This document shows positions 1 to 6,342 of a stretch of 13,261 bases of DNA, one piece after another. Source of the DNA: JAADHY01 sp964428935 (GTDB lineage: Bacteria; Planctomycetota; Planctomycetia; Planctomycetales; Planctomycetaceae); contig CAYSAG010000132.1 in NCBI GenBank assembly GCA_964428935.1, forward strand, positions 1 to 13,261, given 5' to 3'. The translations under genes and the position numbers were made by a program. How positions within the stretch are numbered: the stretch's first letter is position 1; every line of letters begins with the position of its first letter. The notes under the pieces are model-generated. The model was not told the origin of the DNA and ran no database searches. It worked only from the letters and a program-made list of their open reading frames with translations.

Positions 1-479
1 AAATCATTTTCTACTACGTGGCCGAGAAACGCGTCGACTTCCGTCAACTGGTCCGCATGCTGGCCAAACGTTACCGGACACGCATTGAAATGCGGCAAAT
101 CGGTGTGCGCGACGAAGCCAAACTGCTGGCCGACTACGGGGACTGCGGCAAGCCGGTGTGCTGCAACACGCATTTGCGAACCATGCCACCGGTGTCCATG
201 AAAATGGCCAAACTCCAGAAGGCCACTCTGGACCCGGCAAAAATTTCCGGCCGGTGTGGACGTTTGAAGTGCTGCCTGCGCTACGAGTACTGCGTCTACG
301 AAGAGAATCGACAGTCGCTGCCGCCGGTCGGCTCGGTCGTGCGAACGCGTCAGGGCCTGGCGAAAGTGTTGGGGCACGAACTGCTGGCCAAGAACCTGTT
401 GGTCCTGTACGAGGACCAGCGCAAGGCGGTCATTAGCGAGTCGGAAGTGTTGGCCGTGGAAGAGCGAGCGAAGAAGTAG
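1..479 (+). CDS. PSP1/RicT-like protein, 3' part (5' end outside window)
   Basis: The frame is open from the window edge (codons start at position 3) to a TAG at 477-479, giving 158 visible residues. A GTG at 18 is in frame, but the conserved core already runs upstream of it (IIFYYVAEKRVDFRQLV), so the gene is truncated by the window and that GTG is not the start. The visible part matches the PSP1 C-terminal domain: an RTRIEMRQIGVRDEAKLL core followed by two cysteine clusters, GDCGKPVCC and GRCGRLKCC, and a third YCVYEE segment. In Bacillus the family member RicT (YaaT) forms a complex with RicA and RicF, carries iron-sulfur clusters and affects RNase Y-dependent RNA maturation. The cysteines here are consistent with metal binding. 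The family assignment is strong; the role in this organism is not known. No gene follows for 389 nt. Confidence 0.9.
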   Translation, partial: IIFYYVAEKRVDFRQLVRMLAKRYRTRIEMRQIGVRDEAKLLADYGDCGKPVCCNTHLRTMPPVSMKMAKLQKATLDPAKISGRCGRLKCCLRYEYCVYEENRQSLPPVGSVVRTRQGLAKVLGHELLAKNLLVLYEDQRKAVISESEVLAVEERAKK

Positions 480-868
480 CGGCGGCTGTCTGGGAAAGGA
501 AGGCTCACGCTGCGTCGCGGCCGCTGCCGGGCTGCGGACTTGCGGCGCAAGGCTCGTTCGCTGCAACGCGGTCGTTTCTCCGACGCGGGCGCTTCTCCTT
601 GCGGCCGCTGGCCAGCAGGCCGCGCAACTTACCGAACCCTTGTTCTCCGTCGCGGGGTAGTCCGCTTGGAAAGGTTCCACCGGTTTTGCCGGACAGGCGG
701 AACGGCCGGCTTCCGGTTACGCTTTTGCTCCAACGGGTCGACAGATATACTACCGCTTTGTCGACGAAGCTGCTGGTCCGTGAAGAGGCGTTCGACGGAG
801 TTGCTCCGAGGCGTCGAGGCATGGACGCAGCAGGCAGACGGTTTTGTGTTTCGTTACGGTGAAAGAGC
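480..868. other. Intergenic region without a convincing gene
   Basis: About 390 nt lie between the PSP1 gene and the next plus-strand gene. Open frames exist on both strands, but their translations are Arg/Cys/Pro-rich, look like no protein family, and lack good ribosome-binding sites, so I do not call them. The only signal I see is a TATACT hexamer at 746-751, listed separately as a weak promoter candidate. I see no repeat, tRNA or clear terminator. Confidence 0.5.
725..751 (+). promoter_or_regulatory. Weak candidate promoter for the Minf_1886-family gene
   Basis: TATACT at 746-751 matches the sigma-70 -10 consensus at five of six positions. The -35 side is poor: TTGCTC at 725-730 gives a short 15-nt spacer, and a 17-nt spacer would put TTTTGC at 723-728. 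If used, the 5' leader would be about 110 nt before the ATG at 869. Low confidence. Confidence 0.3.
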
Positions 869-1270
869 ATGTCGACGACTGAATCGCTGAGACCGCGTCT
901 TCGCTACCACCCCAACGCCTACCGATTCGTGGACGCGGCCTTGCGCTACACGCAGCGGAAGCTGGGCCGTGTCCCGGGGAGCGAGGCCGGGCCGGACGAC
1001 GAGTCCGCTCACATTACTGGCCAAGAGCTGCTGGAGGGAATTCGCGAACTGGGGCAGAAGGAGTTCGGCTTGTTGGCCCGAACGGTCTTCGAGGCGTGGG
1101 GTGTGAAAACGACCGAAGACTTCGGTCGGATTGTCTTCGAAATGGTTGAACGCGGCTTCATGCGGAAGACCGACCGCGACCAGTTGAGCGACTTCTACAA
1201 CGTCTACGACTTTGAGGACGTGTTCGACCGGCAGTACCGAATTGATGTCTCGCAAGCCTTCCAAGACTAA
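869..1270 (+). CDS. Minf_1886 family protein (function unknown)
   Basis: This 133-residue soluble protein starts at ATG 869, with the purine-rich GAAAGAG just upstream, and stops at TAA 1268-1270. The sequence fits the Minf_1886 family, a small conserved family seen in Planctomycetes, Verrucomicrobia and relatives: an N-terminal YHPNAYRFVDAALRYTQ segment, the HITGQELLEGIRELGQKEFG block, then GLLARTVFEAWGVKTTEDFGRIVFEMVE and a C-terminal DFYNVYDFEDVFD segment rich in aromatic and acidic residues. The length is typical. There is no signal peptide, membrane segment or recognisable catalytic motif. The downstream membrane protein starts inside its 3' end (1245), so the two are probably co-translated. 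The family call is good; nothing in the sequence suggests a biochemical role. Confidence 0.85.
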   Translation: MSTTESLRPRLRYHPNAYRFVDAALRYTQRKLGRVPGSEAGPDDESAHITGQELLEGIRELGQKEFGLLARTVFEAWGVKTTEDFGRIVFEMVERGFMRKTDRDQLSDFYNVYDFEDVFDRQYRIDVSQAFQD

Positions 1271-1769
1271 CCCGACCAGCTCCCCCGACGCGGCGGAAGG
1301 CTTCTCGAAGCCCGCTCGCTTCCGCTTTCCCCTCTTCGCCACGTGCCTGACGGTTGCCTGGGTCAGCACGCTGCTCGTTCTGGCCGGCGCGACGGCCAAC
1401 CCAGTCGTGTTGAACCGTCTTCAGTGCGCGCAGGCAGACTTCATTGTCACGGGTCGGATTGGTCAGGCCGACCGACGTCGTGTGCAGGTCGAACAGGAGT
1501 GGAAACGCCGGGCGGGCCTGGAACAAGTGGTCTTGGAAGGAGACGAGCAGGACCTGCCGCCTGGGCCGGGCGAGTACATTCTGCCGCTGACGCGCCTCGG
1601 CCCCGAACGCTTCCGACTGACTCCTCAGCCGTGGCCGTGGCTCGGCCCGCCGTACTACCCGAAGAACGCCTCCACGGTGCGGCAGCTCGGTTCCATTGTC
1701 GAAGAGCTCAGGCAGCGGGACGTCTTGCCGGAACCGTTGGCTCAGCCAACAGGCCGCTCGACCCGGTGA
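1245..1769 (+). CDS. Small membrane-anchored hypothetical protein
   Basis: This protein has 174 residues when started at ATG 1245, which overlaps the preceding gene by 26 nt in another frame. An in-frame TTG at 1212 would add 11 residues but sits deeper in the upstream gene. The N-terminus is a basic, Ser/Pro-rich cytoplasmic tail (about 1-28), followed by one hydrophobic helix (about 29-50, FPLFATCLTVAWVSTLLVLAG). This could be a signal anchor or an uncleaved signal peptide. The rest (ANPVVLNRLQCAQADFIVTGRI, then a charged region and a Pro/Trp/Tyr-rich QPWPWLGPPYYPKN stretch) would lie outside the membrane. I recognise no family. It is credible as a gene because of the overlap with its neighbour and the well-formed anchor. 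Its 3' end overlaps the convergent GTPase gene by 28 nt (1742-1769). Confidence 0.65.
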   Translation: MSRKPSKTNPTSSPDAAEGFSKPARFRFPLFATCLTVAWVSTLLVLAGATANPVVLNRLQCAQADFIVTGRIGQADRRRVQVEQEWKRRAGLEQVVLEGDEQDLPPGPGEYILPLTRLGPERFRLTPQPWPWLGPPYYPKNASTVRQLGSIVEELRQRDVLPEPLAQPTGRSTR

Positions 1770-2851
1770 GTCGGCTGGGGACGGCCGGGACGCAGGGCGT
1801 GCAGTTCGGTGACCGTGGCAGTGGCGTTCTGCTGTCGGCACACCTCGTCCAGCCCCGACCGAACGGTCTTTTCCAGCACCTCGGGGCTGCACGCGACGCG
1901 GGCGTTGACGATCAGCTCGAAACGCTCCCCTTCGCAACCCGACGGCAAGGACAGCTGAGGCCGTTCGGCCGTCGCCACCAAATTCGCCACCGCAAAGAAG
2001 CCCTCCCACAAGCCAATGGCCTTCAGGTGAGCGACCTCTACACCCAACTGGGCGAACCGGCTTTGCAAACGCGTGAGAAGTTCCAGCAGGAACTGGTCCA
2101 GCGGGACCGGACGCGCGGCTTGGACCGCGGCCGTGGCGTTGAGCCAACCGAGTTCGGCCTCACCAGCGGCGTACGTGTCGTAGTCCAGCTCGAGCACTCG
2201 CCGGCCGAAGTTGCCCTCTTGGTCCAGAAGCTCCAGCAAGGCGTCGAATCCAAAACCTGTGCGGGCCGAGATTCGGAGCCGCGGCGTGGTGGGGTAGTGT
2301 TGCTGAAGCAACTGCTCGAGTTCGCGAACCTGCTCGTCGGTCAGCTCGTCGACCCGGTTGATTAGAATGGCGTCGGCTTCTTCGAGCTGTTTTTTCAAAA
2401 TGTACTCGGCTTTCGGTGAGAAGCCCGACCGGGGCCGGCCGCTCAACACCTTGCGGCCGTGGCTGGGTTTGAGCAACACGCAGTAGGGAGCGATTTGAAA
2501 GCGGGCTTGGTAGAGCAGTTTCAGCGGCTGGAGCACGGTGGCGACCAGGTCGGTGCAACTGCCCACCGGCTCAGCCAAAACGACGTCCGGCCGACCGGCT
2601 TCGCCCAGCCGCTCGACGGTCGACAGGAGCTCGTCGAAGCGGCAGCAGAAACAGGCTCCGGCCACTTCGGCCACGTCGAAGCCTTGGGCTCGCAACAGCT
2701 TCGTGTCGACCAGGTCGGCGGCCTGGTCGTTCGTCACAATGCCCGTCCTCAGACCGCGGTCCATGTAGTGGCGAGCCAGTCGAGCAATGGTCGTCGTCTT
2801 GCCGGCTCCTAGAAAACCGCCGACCAACACAAAGCGAATCGCGTGCGACAC
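1742..2851 (-). CDS. CobW/COG0523-family GTPase (putative metal chaperone)
   Basis: I place the start at GTG 2851, giving 369 residues, because AGGAG lies 7 nt upstream of it; an in-frame TTG at 2893 would add 14 residues without such a site. G3E-family GTPase motifs are all present: P-loop GGFLGAGKTT (11-20), the metal-binding CxCC motif as CFCC (67-70), the switch-like EPVGSCTDL (94-102) and the base-recognition motif NRVD (165-168, an NKxD variant). COG0523 proteins use GTP hydrolysis to deliver metals, often zinc or cobalt, to client proteins. The C-terminal ~140 residues differ from the classic CobW_C domain as far as I can tell by eye, and no His-rich metal loop is visible. The gene lies 142 nt downstream of the MFS gene on the same strand and may be co-transcribed with it. 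The metal and client cannot be read from the sequence. Confidence 0.9.
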   Translation of the reverse strand: MSHAIRFVLVGGFLGAGKTTTIARLARHYMDRGLRTGIVTNDQAADLVDTKLLRAQGFDVAEVAGACFCCRFDELLSTVERLGEAGRPDVVLAEPVGSCTDLVATVLQPLKLLYQARFQIAPYCVLLKPSHGRKVLSGRPRSGFSPKAEYILKKQLEEADAILINRVDELTDEQVRELEQLLQQHYPTTPRLRISARTGFGFDALLELLDQEGNFGRRVLELDYDTYAAGEAELGWLNATAAVQAARPVPLDQFLLELLTRLQSRFAQLGVEVAHLKAIGLWEGFFAVANLVATAERPQLSLPSGCEGERFELIVNARVACSPEVLEKTVRSGLDEVCRQQNATATVTELHALRPGRPQPTHRVERPVG

Positions 2852-2898
2852 GTCGAAGCTCCTGCGCTCACTTTCTCGCTTTCGACCAACCAAAGCGG

Positions 2899-2926
2899 CC
2901 CGGCGCGGCGGTCAGCGGCCGCCGGG
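2899..2926 (-). terminator. GC-rich hairpin between MFS and GTPase genes (weak)
   Basis: CCCGGCG at 2899-2905 and CGCCGGG at 2920-2926 are perfect complements around a 14-nt loop. There is no T-tract on either strand, so it may be an attenuator or an RNA-stability hairpin between the two minus-strand genes, or chance in GC-rich DNA. Confidence 0.25.
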
Positions 2927-2993
2927 CACGGCTCGCTGCAAGGGCCGCCAGCTGACACCGCTGTTCGGCCGGCGCGCCGCGGCTCGTGTCGGC

Positions 2994-4346
2994 TCAAAGT
3001 GCCACGTCCTTCGGACGGTAGAACACGGCCACGGGCAGCACGAGGGCGGCCGCGACGGCGAACATGCCACTGGGCGGCACGTCGAGCCACACCAGCACCA
3101 GGTTCGCAACCGAGTAGAACACACCAGAGAGGGCAATGCCAATCCAATTGACCAAGTTCATGGCACCAATGATTCGGCCTTTCTGTTCGGCCGGAGCCTG
3201 GGCCTGCAGAAAGACTTGCATGGGCACGCTGAAGATTCCAGCGAAGGTACCCATGGCGACCAGAGCCGCACCGGGGCCCCACAGTTTTGGGTGGACCCAG
3301 CCGGTCAGGGTGGACAGCACGGGAAGCCCTTGCGTCCAAGCGGCCACAGCTTCGCCCAGTCGGGACAACAACGTTTCGCCTTTCTGGCCGCCGGGCCAAG
3401 CCAGGACAGCCAAGCACACGAAGATTCCCCACAGGCCGGCGCGGACCAGACGCGCGTTGAACCGACCGCGTGAAAGCTTGCCGGCCAGCAGACACCCAAA
3501 GGCAATGCCCACGCCGGTGCACGCCGCCAGTTGGCCCGTCAAGGCGTCACCCAGTTTCAGTTGCAGCTTGCCCAAGTCGTTAATGGCCGGCGGGTACACC
3601 ACTCCGGCCATGAACCAAAACAGGGAGTAGACGAGCAGCACACGGAGCAGTTCGCGGTCCCGCTTTAGCAGCTGGACGGTGTAGCGGTTGATGAACAGCG
3701 CCGAGGGGTCGAACTTCAACCCCGGCTGCGCGACGGGCGTGCGGCGAATGAACAGCGACGTCCCGGTGCCCAGAGCGGCAATGCCCACGCACGACAGGCA
3801 CGCCTTCCACAGGTCGTCTCCGAAAAACTCTTTGATGAAACCGGCGACGGCGAAACCAAAAATGATGGCCAGGAACGTGGTCATGAGAATGATTCCGTTG
3901 GCCCGGGGAAGGTCCCGTTGACGAACCATTTCCGGCAGAATGCCGTACTTCGCCGGCCCGAACACGGCGCTCTGGCTGCCCATGAGGAAGAGGACGGCCA
4001 GAAGCACAGACAGGCTGCCCAGGCGAAAGGCCAGCACACCCAAGGCCATGACCACAATTTCGGCCACTTTGCACAAGACGACGACGGTCTGCTTGCTGTT
4101 GCGGTCGGAAAGAAACCCACCGAAGCCGGACAGCAGAATGAACGGGGCCGAGAAAATCAGCGTGGCCACGCCCTGAAGGTTCTGGGCCCGGTTCTGCAGG
4201 GCCAAGTCGACACAGAACAGCAACACCAGCTGTTTGAACAGGTTGTCGTTGAAGGCCCCCAGGAACTGAGTGACCGTCATGGCCCAGAACGAGCGGTCCC
4301 GGGTCAGTTCGGGCGGTGTTTCGAGTTGTGGCGGCGAGCTGTTCAT
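2994..4346 (-). CDS. MFS transporter, LplT/Aas-type (lysophospholipid transporter-like)
   Basis: This 450-residue integral membrane protein starts at ATG 4346, with AAGG about 12 nt upstream, and stops at TGA (2996-2994). It has roughly ten to twelve hydrophobic helices. Two signatures point to the LplT/Aas branch of the major facilitator superfamily: TQFLGAFNDNLFKQ in the first helix (about 26-39) and SQSAVFGPAKYGILPE (about 124-139) after helix 4. The GFGGFLSDRNSKQ loop (74-86) is the usual MFS loop 2-3 motif in degenerate form. In Enterobacteria LplT flips lysophospholipids across the inner membrane for re-acylation by Aas. Here no acyltransferase lies beside it; the downstream neighbour is the COG0523 GTPase. 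The family call is strong, but the substrate is inferred only. No convincing promoter was found in the 196 nt upstream. Confidence 0.9.
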   Translation of the reverse strand: MNSSPPQLETPPELTRDRSFWAMTVTQFLGAFNDNLFKQLVLLFCVDLALQNRAQNLQGVATLIFSAPFILLSGFGGFLSDRNSKQTVVVLCKVAEIVVMALGVLAFRLGSLSVLLAVLFLMGSQSAVFGPAKYGILPEMVRQRDLPRANGIILMTTFLAIIFGFAVAGFIKEFFGDDLWKACLSCVGIAALGTGTSLFIRRTPVAQPGLKFDPSALFINRYTVQLLKRDRELLRVLLVYSLFWFMAGVVYPPAINDLGKLQLKLGDALTGQLAACTGVGIAFGCLLAGKLSRGRFNARLVRAGLWGIFVCLAVLAWPGGQKGETLLSRLGEAVAAWTQGLPVLSTLTGWVHPKLWGPGAALVAMGTFAGIFSVPMQVFLQAQAPAEQKGRIIGAMNLVNWIGIALSGVFYSVANLVLVWLDVPPSGMFAVAAALVLPVAVFYRPKDVAL

Positions 4347-4464
4347 GGCCGACGTACCTTAGCCAATTGGTTTGGCGGGGGGAATAGACGGACGCCCGTC
4401 AGACGGCTCGGCGTGGCGGAGGCAGCCGCTTTGCCGTTCGGACGGCGGCGGCCGCGAAGCGGCC

Positions 4465-4497
4465 AAAAAAGAAGGACCGGCTCGTTCGAGCCGGTCC
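4465..4497 (-). terminator. Intrinsic terminator of the BlaI-M56-lipoprotein operon
   Basis: GGACCGGCTC (4474-4483) and GAGCCGGTCC (4488-4497) form a perfect 10-bp stem with a 4-nt loop. Read on the minus strand it is followed directly by TTCTTTTTT (4473-4465), a textbook rho-independent terminator. It lies about 45 nt past the stop codon of the 599-residue lipoprotein gene and insulates it from the MFS gene. Confidence 0.9.
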
Positions 4498-4542
4498 CGC
4501 TCGGAGGGGTGGTGCGGGCAGAGAAGCGGCTGCTGCCGCACA

Positions 4543-6342
4543 CTACCGTCGCTCTAGCTGCTCGCGCAGCTCCCGCACCTCACCACGTAGCTCGTTCAAC
4601 TCGCGTCTCAACTCGTCAATTTGCTCGAAGACCTCACGCATTTGGGCTTGCTGGCGGTCCAGCAGTTCCCGGCGAAACCGCTCCTGCTGGAGCTCGTTCT
4701 CCAGTCGCTCGGCTTGGCGGCGCAGGTCCCGAGCCATTTCGTGCTCGCCCGCCGCGTCCAAGTTGTCGGCCGCTCGGTGGAGCAGCTCCACGCGCCGCAA
4801 AGCCTCTTCGAAGGGCGGTGGCGGCGGTGGGCCTTCGGGCCGTTCACCCGGCGGCCCCGGCGGGTGAGGCGGTTTGGGAGGCCCCTGGTGCGGTGGTCCC
4901 GGCGGGTGCGGCGGTCCACCGTGTTCCTTGTGAGGCGGTTTCGGACGTCCTTTGTGGGGCGGCCCCGGTGGGTGAGGCGGCCCGCCGCGCTCCTCGTGTG
5001 GTGGCTTCGGACGCTCCTTGTGTGGAGGTCCGGGTGGGTGAGGTGGTTTGGGACGCCCTTTGTGCGGTGGTCCCGGCGGGTGAGGCGGTCCACCGTGTTC
5101 CTTGTGAGGCGGTTTTCCGTGTTCTTCGTCGGGCCGTCGGCCGCGTTCGGACAGCTCGGCCAATTGACGTTCGACCCGCCTGAGCTGCTCGCCCAGCCGC
5201 CGTTCCAGTTCCTGTTGTCCTCGTTCGGCCGCTCGAGCTCGCAACTGGCGTAGCCGCTCCAGGCGTTGCCGCAGCCCGCGCAGTTGGGCCTCGCGAGGCG
5301 GACCGGGGCGGCGGCGGGACTCGGCCACGCGCCGCATGAGTTCCGCGGTTTCTTTCAACGTTTCGGCCAATTCGTGAGCGGTCTCCTGGACCGCTTCGGG
5401 CCGACCAGCCCGTTTGGCCTCGAGCATTTCCTCCCGCAGACGCTCCGCCCGCTCACGCAGCTCGGCCAGTCGACGCTGCAGCTCGGGCGGGACGGGACCG
5501 GCCGGACGCAGCTGCCGACGCAGCTCGTTCAGACGCTCGCGCAGCTGCGGCCCCTTCTCCTCGTGCCGGTTGTGACACTCCTCGCACACGGCCAGTTGCC
5601 GGACCAGTTGGTTCAGTTCGCGAGCGGCTTCTTCGCGCTCGCCGCCTCGCAGCTCGCGGACGCTCTCTTCCAGTCGACGCAGCGGCTCGGGACGCCGCGG
5701 CGGGCCGGGACGACGGGCACTTTCCGGCCGTCCGGGCCGTTCGGGGCGCCGGCCGCGTCTGGGCGGTCCGTGGTGGCCGCGGGGCGGACCGTGCGGTCGT
5801 CGCCGCTCCGCCTTCTCGTGCTCCTCGGCTTCGCGCCGTTCCCGTTCCTCCCGCTCCTCGGCCTCGTGTCGCTCCCGTTTCTCTCGTTCTTCCGCTTCGC
5901 GCCGTTCGTGCTCCTCGCGTTCCTCTGCTTCGTGCCGCTCGTGCTCTTCCCGCTCTTCCGCTTCTCGCTTCTCCCGCTCTTCTCGTTCCCTCGCCTCGAG
6001 CCGCTCGCGTTCTTCCCGCTCGCGCAGCTCTCGTTTTTCCCGCTCCTCACGCTCGCGAGCCTCTCGTTTTTCCCGCTCTTTTCGTTCTCGGGCTTCGCGT
6101 GCCTTGTCACGGGCTTCGCGGTCGTGCGGTCCGCGAGCTCGCCGAGGGGCTTCGCGGTCTCGGGGTCCGCGGCGGGCTTCCGGCCGAGCGTGCTCGTCGG
6201 CCGGTCTGTCGGCCAGCAGGACGCCCGAGGCCGCTGCCGACACCTGCGGCTCGTCGCCCACAGCCGGGTACTTCGGCACGACGCAGGCCAACACGGCCAG
6301 CGTCGCGGCGCTGGCGAAAAACGTCACAGACCATTTCGTCAT
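4543..6342 (-). CDS. Predicted lipoprotein: charged ER helix, CxxCH motif, Pro/His repeats, coiled coils
   Basis: This 599-residue protein starts at ATG 6342. AGGAGG lies 7 nt upstream, and the ATG overlaps the upstream protease stop codon in an ATGA. Residues 1-19 form a signal peptide ending VLA-Cys20, which fits a lipobox. Residues about 76-181 are almost only Glu, Arg, Lys, Ala and His in EREEREKRE-type repeats, expected to form a long single alpha helix. A Pro/Arg/Gly-rich hinge follows (about 182-220). A helical region holds CEECH (253-257), which matches a c-type haem site and contains the only cysteines after Cys20. Coiled-coil segments (about 285-400) lead to a Pro/His-rich repeat block (about 408-510, units such as GGPPHPPGPPHKGRPKPPH) and a C-terminal coiled coil (511-599). 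I recognise no family. Haem or metal binding is inference. The reading frame is supported by operon coupling and the downstream terminator. Confidence 0.85.
   Translation of the reverse strand: MTKWSVTFFASAATLAVLACVVPKYPAVGDEPQVSAAASGVLLADRPADEHARPEARRGPRDREAPRRARGPHDREARDKAREARERKEREKREAREREEREKRELREREERERLEAREREEREKREAEEREEHERHEAEEREEHERREAEEREKRERHEAEEREERERREAEEHEKAERRRPHGPPRGHHGPPRRGRRPERPGRPESARRPGPPRRPEPLRRLEESVRELRGGEREEAARELNQLVRQLAVCEECHNRHEEKGPQLRERLNELRRQLRPAGPVPPELQRRLAELRERAERLREEMLEAKRAGRPEAVQETAHELAETLKETAELMRRVAESRRRPGPPREAQLRGLRQRLERLRQLRARAAERGQQELERRLGEQLRRVERQLAELSERGRRPDEEHGKPPHKEHGGPPHPPGPPHKGRPKPPHPPGPPHKERPKPPHEERGGPPHPPGPPHKGRPKPPHKEHGGPPHPPGPPHQGPPKPPHPPGPPGERPEGPPPPPPFEEALRRVELLHRAADNLDAAGEHEMARDLRRQAERLENELQQERFRRELLDRQQAQMREVFEQIDELRRELNELRGEVRELREQLERR
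4830..5120 (-). repeat. Tandem Pro/His-encoding repeat inside the lipoprotein gene
   Basis: The DNA repeats a GGCGG/GGTGG-rich unit that encodes variants of PPHPPGPPHKGRPK, PPHKEHGG and PPHEERGG at least five times in imperfect tandem. Units differ mainly at Lys/Glu/Gln positions, and the His and Pro positions are kept. This suggests repeat expansion with selection on composition. The boundaries are approximate. Confidence 0.7.
5795..6115 (-). repeat. Low-complexity Glu/Arg-encoding tract inside the lipoprotein gene
   Basis: About 320 nt of minus-strand GAG/CGG/CGC/GAA/AAG codons encode an uninterrupted charged helix (residues about 76-181). On the plus strand it reads as a pyrimidine-rich CTC/TTC tract, which opens long antisense frames that are not genes. 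Recurrent blocks such as EAEEREEHER indicate short-period duplication. The boundaries are approximate. Confidence 0.7.

Noticed and set aside
2851..2893. TTG 2893 as the GTPase start
   Set aside because: GTG 2851 has AGGAG at ideal spacing and places the P-loop near the N-terminus as in the family. The 14 extra residues are Arg/Glu-rich and unsupported.
4830..5120. CRISPR-like array
   Set aside because: The repeats are imperfect, have no unique spacers of constant length, and lie in frame inside a protein gene as Pro/His codons.
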